Source: Polytrichum commune
Lineage: Eukaryota; Streptophyta; Polytrichopsida; Polytrichales; Polytrichaceae
Direction: 5' to 3'
NCBI GenBank assembly: GCA_950295325.1
Contig: OX485805.1
Span: 10,666,501-10,726,500 of the forward strand
Length of the DNA stretch: 60,000 nucleotides
The notes under the pieces were generated by a model, which did no database searches, was not told where the DNA came from, and saw nothing but the letters and a program-made list of their open reading frames with translations. Positions 12,855 to 23,660 of the stretch are shown here, piece after piece. Made by a program: the position numbers and the translations under genes. Numbering within the stretch: position 1 is the stretch's first letter; the number at the start of each line of letters is the position of its first letter.

Positions 12855-12861
12855 CTTTATA
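12855..12861 (-). promoter_or_regulatory. TATA box of the element B DUF7869 unit
   Basis: On the minus strand, GGGTAGTATAAAGTCC. The sequence around it, including GCGGGAAAGGCATCCAA upstream, matches the region upstream of the element A gene (25900-25955), so this is a conserved core promoter. Confidence 0.6.
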
Positions 12862-13077
12862 CTACCCGCCTCCACCTTGGCCTTCCTCTTTGGATGCCTT
12901 TCCCGCCGGAATTTCATTTGACCCTTAATTCAAACCTTCTGACAGACTTTCCCGCTTCATGCTCGTAATAGATAATCCATATTTAGCATGGCTCTTCGTC
13001 GCCCCAACCATCAAATGACCTTGCTAATTCCGCTATTAAATAACTACACAAAATATGAGGTGTGTGTTTCATTATAT

Positions 13078-13808
13078 TTAGTGTTGCTACCACCCTACCA
13101 TGCTCAACATTAATTTTCAATTTTTTGACAATTAGTGTTAGACATAAATGTGTTGCTACCTTCTACTCTCACATATATTTCTTCTTCTCACATCCTTACT
13201 AACATCCACTAAATCCAAACATGAACATTCCACATATTACCATAGATGATATTTATTGTTCGAGTTTACATTTAATGTTACTTACTTTCATATGGTTATT
13301 GATATTTAGTGTATGCGTTATAGTTAGTGTATCAAACACTAAATATCATATTTTTTGTAATTGTGTTTTGTAACTAAAGTTTTTGGCGATTTGCCCTGCC
13401 AAAAAATGTAGTGAACTTTATTTGTTTAAAACAAATGTTTGACGAAAAATCTAATCAAATGTAGTTGTACCTAGTCAATGAAAGTTGAACAGAACATGTC
13501 CACGACTTCATGTTATTGTGTTGTAGTGTCACTACACTAAATGAAATATTTAGAGTTTGATACACTAAATACGAACGCATCTACTCAATACTAATACCAC
13601 TATGAAAGTAAGTCACATCAAATGTAAACTCAAACACTTAATATTATATATGGTAATATGTTGAAGTTACACGTTTGAATATAGTGTTAGTAAGGGTATG
13701 AAAAAAACAATGATAAAGGAAGATCTCCAATATATCTTCCAATATCCTCTAACACTCTTTGTCAAAAAATTCAAAATTAGTGTTGATGGGGTTAGAGTGT
13801 TTTATTTT
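13078..13808. mobile_element. foldback element with ~250-bp inverted arms
   Basis: The left arm (about 13080-13345) and the reverse complement of the right arm (about 13545-13805) align over most of their length. Shared segments include ATTTTTTGACAA, CATATTACCATA, GAGTTTACATTTRATG, ACTTACTTTCATA and TTTAGTGTATCAAAC. The centre is about 200 bp of unique sequence. I see no coding potential. It lies in the spacer of element B and has no counterpart that I can see in element A. I could not define a target duplication. Confidence 0.7.
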
Positions 13809-14771
13809 ATGTGCCTATGACATGCACTATTGGGAGGAAAATGGTATTTGATAAGTGATTTTGAAAACCCATCCTCCACAACTTCACATCAATGCATTGC
13901 ATACAGAAAAAATTATGTAATTCTAGGATATTACTCTACTTGGACTCAAATATTATGGTTTATTTCAAACAATATATTGACAATAGATGTGGCAACATTA
14001 TGAAACTTTATATAGTATAAGCCACCAAATACAATTACAGTTTAGTATGTAGTTATGACGACTTTCACATGAGGACTTATACATTGAAAAGAAGAATTCA
14101 TGTCATGACAAATTTGAATAATTTGGCCAACTTTCAATTTGCGACAATAAAAATGAGAAAAACTTGAAAAGAACATATGGCGTTTGTAATGTGTGCACAC
14201 AACGTGCTCCATTGTCAAGCATGCATGTGTGGCAATGAATAACGTATGTGGAAGGCATTAATGGGAATTCCATCATGAATGGGACTTTATAGTTTAGGGT
14301 TTCAAGGATGTTTGAAACTATCATGAAGTCCACTTGAAATCTAGTATAAAGATCATATCTACTATAACCAAGTTATTATACTCTTCATGACAATATACAT
14401 TTGTATTGAAAACTACAAGCACCAAGGCTTGTAGTTCATGTTACCTATGTGCCATTCATTTGTGGCTTGCGGTGTTTAGGGTTTAGGGTTTAGGGTTTAG
14501 GTTGGAGGGATCATCAAACATCAAACTTAATGCTTAAATGGCTTCATATGATTTTGAACTCCATGGGGTTCCAGTAGATAAATTTGTAATCTTTGTGCAT
14601 CTCCCATGTACTTCAAATGTCAACTTCTATGTACTGATATAAATGATTAGGGCAATGCTACTTGGGTGGCTATCCATTGTAGGCTAGAGCCTTGTCTTCT
14701 ACCAACTTGGGTTATGAAAATTACAATAGAGAGCCCTAAACCCTTGACCATGTTAATGGTTAGCATATTTA
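13809..14771. other. central spacer of element B, no gene
   Basis: AT-rich non-coding sequence between the two divergent units of element B, ending at the insertion point of element A. It contains a four-repeat plant telomere-type tract at 14473-14500. Confidence 0.55.
14473..14500 (+). repeat. interstitial telomere-type repeat, (TTTAGGG) x ~4
   Basis: Consecutive TTTAGGG units in the spacer of element B. A similar tract is at 24311-24342 in the spacer of element A, with shorter ones near 25085 and 25515. Confidence 0.85.
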
Positions 14772-15150
14772 AACACTATATTCGTTAAATTGAGACTTTT
14801 TGGGCATTTTGAGATAATCACATAAATAAGAACAAGGATAAATGGAACACATATTGGAGAAAGTTGTAAGATGCGAACACTTTGAAGCGGGTGTTTAGAA
14901 CAAGAACCCCATTAATAACTCATATTTGGGATTGTTTAGGGTGGGCAATCCAAACCTTAGGCCAAGTTGAAGGGGAAATCTTAAAACATTTATATTATCG
15001 CACAAAAACTTGTATGAATATGGTTTAGGTAGCGCAATCCAAACCATAGATCATATTGAAGGGGAAATATGTGAACCAATATAATATAACATACAAAATA
15101 TTCCAAACTCATATTTGTGATGGTTTAGGTAGGGCAATCCAAACCTTAGA
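14772..15150. repeat. L terminus and subterminal repeats of element A
   Basis: The terminus AACACTATATTCGTTAAATT is followed by three subterminal repeats spaced about 90-100 bp apart (14933-14957, 15020-15045, 15121-15146). Each has the core GGTTTAGG, 6-9 nt including GCAAT, then CCAAACC. The core is an imperfect palindrome resembling the arms of the 22-bp palindrome family. The same three repeats occur at the L end of element B (39868-40090). Confidence 0.85.
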
Positions 15151-15309
15151 CCATATTGAAGGGGAAATCATGTGACACTTATATTATTGCAAAAAAAACA
15201 TACAAATTATGGCATGTAAAATGCATAGCATGCTAACACCACACATCCATTGGATAGTGCGACCCAAAATGTTCTTGCCTATGGCTCACAACCCTACGCC
15301 TACTATGGC

Positions 15310-16129
15310 CTATCTAGCCTCGGAGACTACCTCTTTTTCTTTTGCTTCATTTTCTTTTGCTTTTTTTTCTTTTGCCTCTTTTTCTTTTGCCTCTTTTTCT
15401 TTTGCTGCGGCTTCTTTTGCTCGCATTGCTTCAACATTCCTGAAAATCTCCGCCCCGCGACTATAGCCATTCTTGGGGTGACCGCCATCAATAACACATT
15501 TTGGATTCCGTCGGCCGCCCGAATTATACGACGAAGAATTCGAATACGATGAAGTGGACTGTCTTGCATTTCTGGTCATGGAGTAGAAACGCTCCAACTC
15601 GACGGACGCACTAGCCCGCATAGGTCTACGGGTGGGAGCAACCTGCAACGCGTGAATGCAAGAACACACGTGTTAGTTTAGGGAGGAAGACCCAAACGTG
15701 TCACACGTTCATTTTTTAAGTGCCGGATGATTGTAATGCGCAGTTAACCATGTTTTGGGGGGGGGGGGGGTTCACCTTGTCACCGGGGGCGTTCCCGTCG
15801 GAGTCGGCGAGGAGGGGCAATGCATCCCGCAAAGGAATAGGAAGGGTGCCACTCTTCGTAGGCCGAGCGTCCATCCGCAGCCGCCGTTGAGGTGTACTAC
15901 TGCCGCCGGGCCGAGACAGGGACGTCCGGACGCATTTGCGATTTATGCCCTTGAGCGGCGACAGGGACGGAGATGGCCGGAAGATTTGCTTGGGTGGGGG
16001 GCTATCAACGACGCCGGCGTCAATAGGCTCCTTGGAGTAGTCGATGGTGGACGCGGCATCGTAGACGGTCTCGTAGAAGAAGCTCCCCAAGTTTGATTCG
16101 CTGACGATGTCAATCGAGGGCTCCAAACG
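15310..16129 (-). CDS. two-exon hypothetical protein at the L end of element A (5' end unresolved)
   Basis: Exon a spans 16129-15776 (118 codons, donor GACAAG|GTGAAC) and exon b spans 15642-15310 (110 codons and stop, acceptor GCGTTGCAG). Both are phase 0. The product begins RLEPSIDIVSESN, is Ser/Pro/Arg-rich in the middle, has a Ser/Asn patch (STSSYSNSSSYNSGG), and ends in a Lys/Glu/Ala-repeat helix of about 40 residues, probably a single charged helix. I recognise no family. No ATG opens exon a, and TCAG precedes it, so it is spliced to an upstream exon I could not identify, perhaps an alternative 3' end of the large gene that stops at 16249. The element B copy (38915-39711) has an exon a of identical length, which supports a real coding unit. 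Confidence 0.55.
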
Positions 16130-16248
16130 CTGATGGGAAAATTAAAACAAACAAAACCCAAGGGGAGGGGGGCAGGGGGGGAGCATGAGAAAATCGATAT
16201 ACAATTGAGGCATACTATATCACACACAATGGCACACCATGTAGTATC

Positions 16249-19200
16249 TCAAATGAGTTTATTATATTTCGCGTGAGCGTACAACTCTCTGTACATATAG
16301 TCCTTCGGATCCATGTATCTTTCGCCTATCGGATTACAACTAAGGAACCGGGGCACGGGTAGTCCGCTCCCCACGAGCGTTTGAATGTACTTAAGTAGGT
16401 CTAACAAAAAGCGGTCTCGGACCTTCTCGACCGTCCACGTGGGGCAAACTATGAAGTTCGAGGTCGGGTTCAAAATGTTCTTGGAAGCGCTGTCGTCCAC
16501 CATCAACGTGTTGTCACGGGTGGGGCGAACGTTGTAGGGACAGCCGACCATGGTCGGACGCTGATCCCATACGACTGGCTTCAAGACCTTAAGAAATTGG
16601 TTTACGGCGGGGTTGTTGGGCTTCTTCACAACCCTGCCCTCGGGGGTGTACAATGTTTTACAAGAATCCTGTCCTAGGACCAAGCACGGGGGTTGGAGTC
16701 CCTTGAAGATGAACTCCACGACGGCCTGGGTGTTCTCGGACTTCATGGAGCTCCACACGATCACCCACCATTTGGATAGGGTGACCTGCAGGAAGCGCCG
16801 AAGCCACGGGCGGAGGTACACTAGCTTGCTTTTGATGTACGCGGGGGGACCATCGTAGTTCCCGTCCTCGGGCTTGCAGAAAGGCACCGTGGGGACCTTG
16901 GGACAGTGCACGCACTGGACGAGGACCCCGTTGAGGTCTAGCACCAGGAACCGTGTCTTGGGCGGCGGAGACGGGGAGGGCAAAATCGGGGGGACCACCG
17001 CGCTGTCCTCCACGCTCCTCGGGGAGGACCGGTGGGGAGCCACGACGCTATGCTCCGATCCCTGCGGCGACGAGCGAGAGAAGGCGGCGAGGACTATGTT
17101 ATGCTATGTTTAATTCAAGCAGAACGGAAATTTTGTGCAAACACAAGAAGAATTGGACCATTGGTGGCAACAAAAACATACAAGGGGAACAACATACATT
17201 GGGACACGGATGCTAACATATGGGCGCCAAAAATAGTAATTTTATTGTTACAAATCTCTATGTACAATTTGAGGGGGGGGGGGCGCGGTGAACGAGGGCA
17301 TTCACACTATCCTAATTGTACATCTACAAAATTGGTTGCGCACCGCCAAGGTTGAGCGTAGTCGAGTGAGGTGAGACGAAGGGGATCGCGGGGGGAGCAC
17401 GTTGTTGGGTGCGTCGGGGGGGTGTAGTTCCTTATAGCTAGGGGGGACAAGACCACGCCAACAAGACAATGACCAAGGAGGTTTGGGTCGGTCGACCCAA
17501 ACTGGGAAGGCTCAGTGTGTTACCTCGCCCTGGTCATGTCTCGACGATGTGGATGCCTCCACCGTCCCCGATGCCCCACCTCTCTCGCCACCGCCTTCTC
17601 CGCCTACGTCAGGGACCTTGTCCTGCAAAGGTTGAGCATCAGGCCCTTGTCCTAAACCAATCTCCGCATATGCATCATGCATGGGTTCATCGATTTGGTT
17701 AGGATTAGAGGTATCACCAGGCCCTTGGAGGCCTTCAACATCTAACATGGTTGTGTCTCTTTGAGACACAAGTTCGTCAAGGGAGGACTGAGCTGCTCCG
17801 GGGTTTGGGTCGGGCGACCCAAACTGTCCTGCATCGGGGGAGGCGCCTTGGGGCACTACAGTCGAGGGTGGGTTTGGGTCGGTCGACCCAAACATCCTGG
17901 GATCGTCCGGCTGGTGAGGGGGCGCCATCACTATGGGGGGTCGTAGTGGTGGAGGGCCCAACGGGGAGGAGGCTCCAGATACGCGCCAGATGTTGGGATC
18001 GTCCACTTGTTGGACTGGCGCGTACGGAACATGGGGCGGCCGCATCATGTGCTGGAAGCTGAATGACCCTTGCGACACTGGGTGCTGAGGGATGCTCTGC
18101 GCTAGGAAACCGGGGGGCAAGTGCGGAAACGAGCTGGATGGAGCCACCACCAATCCTTGCGCCCACATCCCTTGTATGACTTGCGATATCAAGTCGGCGC
18201 TGGATGGAGGTTGGGCCATCGCCCTTAGTCTTTCTTGTTCCAAGAGGAGAGCCCTCAGCTCTGCGACCTCGTTCCGCACGGAGGGTTCTTCCGCGGTAGC
18301 CCTCTGCAGGCGGACGCGCTGCTCCTCGTCTCTACGCATCTTCTCGTTGGCTTCCTCCACAGTGAGGACTTCGGGTTTCACCCTAACCATGCCTGCGAAC
18401 GCTGTCGGGGAGGGGGGATCCGATCTGAGCCGTTTGGCGAGCTCAATGTCGTCGTCGTCCTCGCTGCTAATGGCAATGGTCTCCTCCAATGCGTAATCGC
18501 CATAGAGCTTCTTTCCCTTTAACTTCCTCCTCTCCCGGAACGTGGCAGTCGCGTCCCTGGAGTACATGTCCCTCGCATCGTCCACCGTAAGGACGGGCAT
18601 CATCTTACTCTGCGGGGTTGCCACACGCATAGCCTTCTTCCTCTGAGGGGCTTCAGATTCTTGCGTGAATCCCGTTGCCCCTTCCTCCACATCCCCCTCC
18701 TTTTCCTCCTCTCCGTGTTCTTCTTCTTCCTCCTCCTCTTCCACCTCTCCACCTCCTGTACGGGACGGATTGCCCGGATGCAACCCGACTAGAGGTTCGG
18801 GTAATTGGGTTGTTGCCCTCATCGCAATTTCTTCCGGGTTGATCCGCCTCGCCCTATCAAGAGGGTTCTCACCCCCCTCAACAACCTCGTCCACGTAGCT
18901 TCCCGGGATCCAATCGAGGATATCCATCTTCTTTGCCAGCGATTTCTGCGTCCTGTAAAATTGCAGATCGCTATCCTCTATGTACGAGTAGATGTTCAAC
19001 CCCAACATCTACACAATCCAAGTTATATAGAAATTAGAATTTGCAAGACAAAAAACAAGACCAAAAACAATATCTAGTTTGGGTCGACCGACCCAAACCA
19101 AGAGAGAGACTAGTTTGGGTCGACCGACCCAAACTGCGCAAGAGCTAAAGAATGTAACTTACCATGGCAGCATAGAGGGGTTTCGAGCCCCCGAACACGT

Positions 19201-22169
19201 TGAAGATACAGTCCCCTCTCCTAGTCAGCGTCCTCAGCATCCGCATGTAGAATTCCATCCGCAGCTCATCTGCAGGATAGTTTGCGTATTTGGCCTCGTC
19301 GTATAGGCATTTGCTGGAACCTAACCCATCTGGAACTTGGAAGAGCTTGTCCATCCGGGATATAGGGTGGTTCGGCACCTTCAACAACTCCGCTTTGTAC
19401 ACGAAGTACAAACACAGGACGTTGACGACCTTGGTCTTCTTGTCCTTCAACGACGTGTAGGCCCCCTCCGCCGGTGCGGCGATGTAGTGAGACTTGGAGA
19501 CTGCATACTCCGGCTGCAATTTCCGGACAAGGTCGTACACCTGCTCCGCCCTCCTATCCTCGACTATCCATAGCCAGACATCAACCTCCCTGAACTTAGG
19601 ACTCGCATAATCGACGAACTTAGATAGGAAGGGGTCGTAAAACAGTGTGCTCATCGTACCCTCAAATGAGCTTCCAGGAATGTTCCTGAAATCTATCATT
19701 CCGAATGGGAAACGCCCCCCTGCTTTCGTCCTTATCGCCATTCTGGCGTCTTGACCTGGCCAGCCCTGAATTTTCAAAGGCTCGAAGGTGACAAGGTTGA
19801 AGTAAGCGTCCCCTTCAAACTGGACAATCTTCTTCTCCTTGATGAAGTTCGAGAACGCACGCGCTGTGTGATCCGGAAGCGCCCGGTTCTTCCCACCCTT
19901 CACCATCTTGGCCCGCAAGAAGTCATCCCCCGCTTCCCTTATTAGAGCCGCCATGGAGGCACTGGTGAACTTATATTCAGCTTTGAATGCTCTCCAGTTA
20001 GCCTCATGAACCTCGCCGTCCACGACAATATTCCTCTCCGGCACCAATTTATGCAGCTCCTGCACTATAGTTGTCTTCTTTTTCCTATTCTCAGTCCATT
20101 CCTTCATGGTGTAGCATGAAGGGACGAAGGATTTGGGCTTTAAGAAGACAATCTTCGGGTGCACCCAGCACCTTTTCGCCGTGGGCGTGAAATGCAGGAT
20201 GTGCGCCGCCGCCTTCTCCATCTCCGTCTCGGAAAGGCCTTGAAGAGTTCTAAAGAACTCTCTCACGAGAGGCTTCATTTGTTTGAAGCGCGTGGTTTGG
20301 TTGAAGAAAATTCATGTGTCCGGGTCGATGAGCTCACCCGTCTCATGCTTCTCAAATACACTCTTCCACTTCATCCAAACGGAGTCGGATGCTGTTATTA
20401 AATAAATCTCCCCTCTAAGCTCGTTGTATTTCTTCTGTTTGTGACTAGCATTATCAATGGAGGAGAATTTATTTATCATTTGGTATTTGAAGTCCTGCAT
20501 GTGATCAAAACAATCATTTGAATGCATGTTAGATATGAACATGTGATTTCCAAAACATATCATGACCAGTGTCTGCACCAAGAGTTTGGGTCGATCGACC
20601 CAAACTAAAAAAACATGACTGCAACAAGAGTTTGGGTCGATCGACCCAAACTAAAAAAACATGACTGCAACAAGAGTTTGGGTCGATCGACCCAAACTAA
20701 AAAAACATGACTGCAACAAGACTTTGGGTCGAGCGATCCAAACTAAAAAACATGACTGCAACAAGACTTTGGATCGAGCGACCCAAAGTACACAAATAAA
20801 GCTGCAAAAGGAGTTTGGGTCGATCGACCCAAACAATACTCACCTCCCACTTGGGATTCTTGTCCTTTGCATTCTCCCTCTCCTTGGGAGGCCTACCATA
20901 GAACTCCCACACCTCCCGCGAGGCCATGATATTCCTTATCCAGGAAGCTTGGTAGGCCCTTTTCTTATTCCCCATGTTAAAGTAACGGGAGATGTCGCTC
21001 AGTCGGGTCTCATCGTCAGACCACACCACCAGTGCCTTCCACACCTTCAACTTCTCCTTCTGATGGTTGGGATCGTCCCACTCAGTCATCAGTTGGATTT
21101 TCTTGGAAGCCTCAACGCTGTGTTGGCCGTCTATGAGCCAAAAATCGCCTTTCTGAATTGTCGCCCACATTTCAGGGGTAGGCATTTTCTTCAGTCCCTG
21201 GGGCATCACTACAATGGTTTGCCTGTCGTCTTTGAATTGTTCGCTAACGATCTGCGCGATTATCCAATCGACGTAGGCGTCTTCTTTTGCCCGGACACAT
21301 TTTTCTGGTGGCGCGAGATGACATTGACTGATGTTCACGTCGAATTTGAAATCCCTGCCCATGAAAAAGCAATGGGAGCACTTGGTCGTGAAATTGTTCA
21401 CGATTTTTTGGATCTCCCCTGCATCCACTTCCTGCCCTGGCTTCGGCATGCGCAATTCTGGAGAGACTGGCTCGTCAATCATCACAGATGACTCTCTCGC
21501 CCTCTTGGAGGAAGTTGTTTGGCGGCTGCCAGAAGGCGTAGGCGTCTGGCTATCCGCCGGTGTCTCCGATGGAGTGGTTCGTCTTGAGCTAGCCGGGACT
21601 GGTTGCGGCATCCTCACTGATTGAGGCCTTGACGACCCTGCACCTTCCTCAGTGGGTACCTTCCGCCTGACGGCTTGCTGAGACTTCGTTTTGCTCTGCA
21701 GGGCTTTGTTGAGCACGCTGATTGCATGCTTTAGTTTCGTAAACCGGCTCGAGACCTTTGTGTTCGATGTACTGGCATCGATGAAAATTGTCTCGGGTTT
21801 GATTACATCAGGTTCGACACATGACTCCCTTGCATATGTAGCGTCAAAGGGTTCGACGAACTGGTGCAGAAACATATGAGCATTCTGCACAGCGTTGTTC
21901 TCAAGGATGACGTCTGCGTAGTCTCCAAAAGACTGGACCGACGCCACCTCCCATCCCGTAAGAGTCGCCCAGGTATGTTTTTCCACGGTCCCTACTTTGA
22001 CAACGAATATCAGTTTGTAAATGGAGGTTTTTACTACTTGAATTGACCAGGCGAGGACAAGCCCGTCCTTAGGGACATATGAGTCATCCTGAGGTGTTTC
22101 GTGCTCCTGCCATAACACGTCTGGCGCAAGCATGAACCACCTTTCTCCTGGTCTTTTCTTTGGGGCCAT
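16249..22169 (-). CDS. four-exon gene: ParB/DGQHR-like + DNA methyltransferase-like + FCP1/HAD-like protein (element A)
   Basis: Exons are 22169-20844, 20494-19163, 19008-17524 and 17061-16249, all joined in phase 0, giving 1651 codons. The ATG lies directly after an acceptor. Around residue 345, FWLIDGQHSVEASKKI resembles the IDGxHRxxA motif of ParB/DGQHR domains. Near residue 870-900, GDCIFNVFGGSKPLYAAM, spliced to MLGLNIYSYIEDSD, follows the pattern GDxVLDPFxGSGTT...LGxxxxGIExD of N4/N6 DNA methyltransferases, but the DPF and GSGTT residues are altered and I see no DPPY. A Glu-rich segment, a possible SUMO-interacting patch (ETIAISSEDDDD) and a Pro-rich linker follow. From about residue 1420, an FCP1/NIF-type HAD domain has LDLNGVLV (second Asp replaced by Asn), VWSS and LMVDDSASKN. 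One in-frame TGA (20312-20314, codon 61 of exon 2) breaks it. Element B has Gly there. The role is unknown; DNA binding or modification for the element is an inference. Confidence 0.7.
17480..17502. repeat. palindrome in intron 3 of the element A large gene
   Basis: One copy, centre GT, 22 bp inside the intron that follows the exon 3 donor (GAG|GTAACA). Element B has one copy at the equivalent place (37464-37486). Confidence 0.9.
17807..17896. repeat. two palindromes inside coding exon 3 (element A)
   Basis: Copies at 17809-17831 and 17873-17894 are read in frame on the minus strand as FGSPDPN and FGSTDPN, within the disordered Pro-rich linker. The element B copy has FGSSDPN and FGSADPN at the matching sites, while the residues between them have diverged. 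Confidence 0.9.
19078..19135. repeat. two palindromes in intron 2 (element A)
   Basis: Both have the centre AC and are spaced 34 bp apart, in the 154-bp intron 19009-19162. Intron 2 of element B has one copy at 35889-35911. Confidence 0.9.
20582..20836. repeat. six palindromes in intron 1 (element A)
   Basis: Tandem ~47-bp units in the intron 20495-20843. Each has a palindrome (centres AT or AG) followed by an A-rich spacer with CATGACTGCAACAAGA. Intron 1 of element B (34206-34526) holds five palindromes, but its spacer (CTTGTATTCTTTCATTGTCT) is unrelated. Confidence 0.95.
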
Positions 22170-22197
22170 CTGCAAAGAAAGAAGCAAGGATGTTAGT

Positions 22198-22592
22198 TTT
22201 GGTCGTTCGACCCAAACTTCTTCACAATAGATTAGATGTCACGTGATGGAAGGGAAATGTAATGCATCAACGCATTTATTTTTGGATTGTGTCTTGTTAT
22301 TTTAGAACTTCATTTATATGTTTATATGGTATTTCGTTATCTTGGGTGGATTTGCGTTTTATATTGTCATCAAGGATTTCTTGAAAAGTTTATACTGTAG
22401 AGGTTGCGTTTGGGTCGACCGACCCAAACAGCAGGATGTGCTTTGGGTCGATCGACCCAAACTATAGGCTGTGTTTAGGGTTTACGGACCCAAAGCACAT
22501 CGTGCTGTTTGGGTCGATCGACCCAAAGCACATCCTGCTGTTTGGGTCGATCGACCCAAACTATAGGCTGTGTTTGGGTCGTCTCCCCAAAC
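22198..22592. repeat. palindrome cluster in the 5' leader of the element A large gene
   Basis: A decayed copy near 22198, good copies near 22408, 22441, 22508 and 22541, and two decayed ones near 22470 and 22573. They are upstream of the exon with the start codon, which begins right after TTTGCAG, so this is probably a leader intron. Equivalent copies lie upstream of the element B gene (32440-32855). Confidence 0.85.
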
Positions 22593-23040
22593 TGTTCTAT
22601 TTTAATATAGCTTTTTAAACTTGGCATGTAGCATATACAATGCTTATGCATTGTGTATGCTACAACACTGTCAATTAAGAAACACATATTGAAACCCCTT
22701 GAAAAACAATACCTTTGCTAAGGGTTTCTGTTGTAGTCGTTGCAGATGGTTGCTTTTGAACAAGTGCTCTTCTTCGACTAAGACAGAATCAGTGAATTCC
22801 TATTCGCAGACACGCTAAAACTCACAAACAACTACCAAAGATTTCAAACCTTTCTTGAATCTCTCAATAAACCCACAATCTCTCACACAACTCCTGAGTC
22901 TCTTCAGAATCACTCAAACAACAATTGTAACTCTCAAACAACAACTGAGTCTGTTAAAACAACAACTGAATCTCTCAAAACAATAACTAAATCTCTGAAA
23001 GCACTTTTGTATCACTTTTGTATCTCTTATAGAACTTCCT

Positions 23041-23230
23041 AATCTGACAACCACTCACAAGCACTCACATGCACTCATAAGCACTCACATGCACTCACAA
23101 GCCCTCACATGCACTCACAAGCACTCACATGCACTTACAAGCACTCACATGTACTCACAAGCACTCACATGCACTCACAAGCACTCACATGCACTCACAA
23201 GCACTCACATGCACTCACAAGCACTTCGAA
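23041..23230. repeat. minisatellite, ~20-bp unit
   Basis: Near-perfect repetition of GCACTCACATGCACTCACAA, about nine units. It gives long open frames of Ser/His/Thr/Leu repeats that are not genes. Confidence 0.95.
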
Positions 23231-23660
23231 CTCTCGCAAGCACTGCCTAAAGCTCACACAGAATGTTGGAAAACCCTTCAACAATCTGGAAAACACTTCA
23301 ACAATGCTATATATTGCAACACTAGTGCAATCTCCCGCTACAGCAAGAGAAGGGAGGGAAGGAGAAGAAAAAAGGGTGGAGAAGGAATGTAAAGAAAAGC
23401 GCCACCCTGAATCGCCACGGCGCTTCAGGAGAGGCGGCGCTTCCACAAGAGGCGCGGAGCGAAAGGTTGGCGGGAGAGAGAGAGAGAAAGGAGGAGAATG
23501 CTTGGCGGCTGGGGTTTTGTTACCCTCGGGAATTGGCCCCCAACCGCGCGAATAGGGTGCCAACGTGATTAGGGCAGCAACGGGAATAGGGTTACGGGGA
23601 ACCCTAACTCCCATCCCTCTAAGGAGTAAACCCTTAGCGGGTAGTACAATTTTGAATAGA
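23231..23660 (-). promoter_or_regulatory. probable promoter/5' leader region of the element A large gene
   Basis: On the minus strand this stretch is pyrimidine-rich (CT runs) and GC-rich, with segments such as GAAGCGCCG. The equivalent region of element B (31220-31690) has the same character and shares ATACCTTAGGCTA near its outer edge. No TATA box is obvious. Confidence 0.4.

Larger units (their letters stand above)
7640..14771 (-). mobile_element. element B, left part (R terminus, DUF7869 unit, half of the central spacer)
   Basis: This is the left portion of the older copy of a ~16-kb transposon. From left to right it contains the R-terminal sequence (7655-7700), the DUF7869-like pseudogene (minus strand), an array of 75-bp palindrome units, the unit's TATA promoter and a spacer with a foldback insertion. 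It stops exactly where the L terminus of element A begins (14772). The rest of element B resumes at 31009. Together the two parts total about 16.4 kb, close to the 16.2 kb of element A. Confidence 0.75.

Noticed and set aside
23109-23555. 148-codon frame
   Set aside because: Mostly translation of the 20-bp minisatellite and GC-rich leader.
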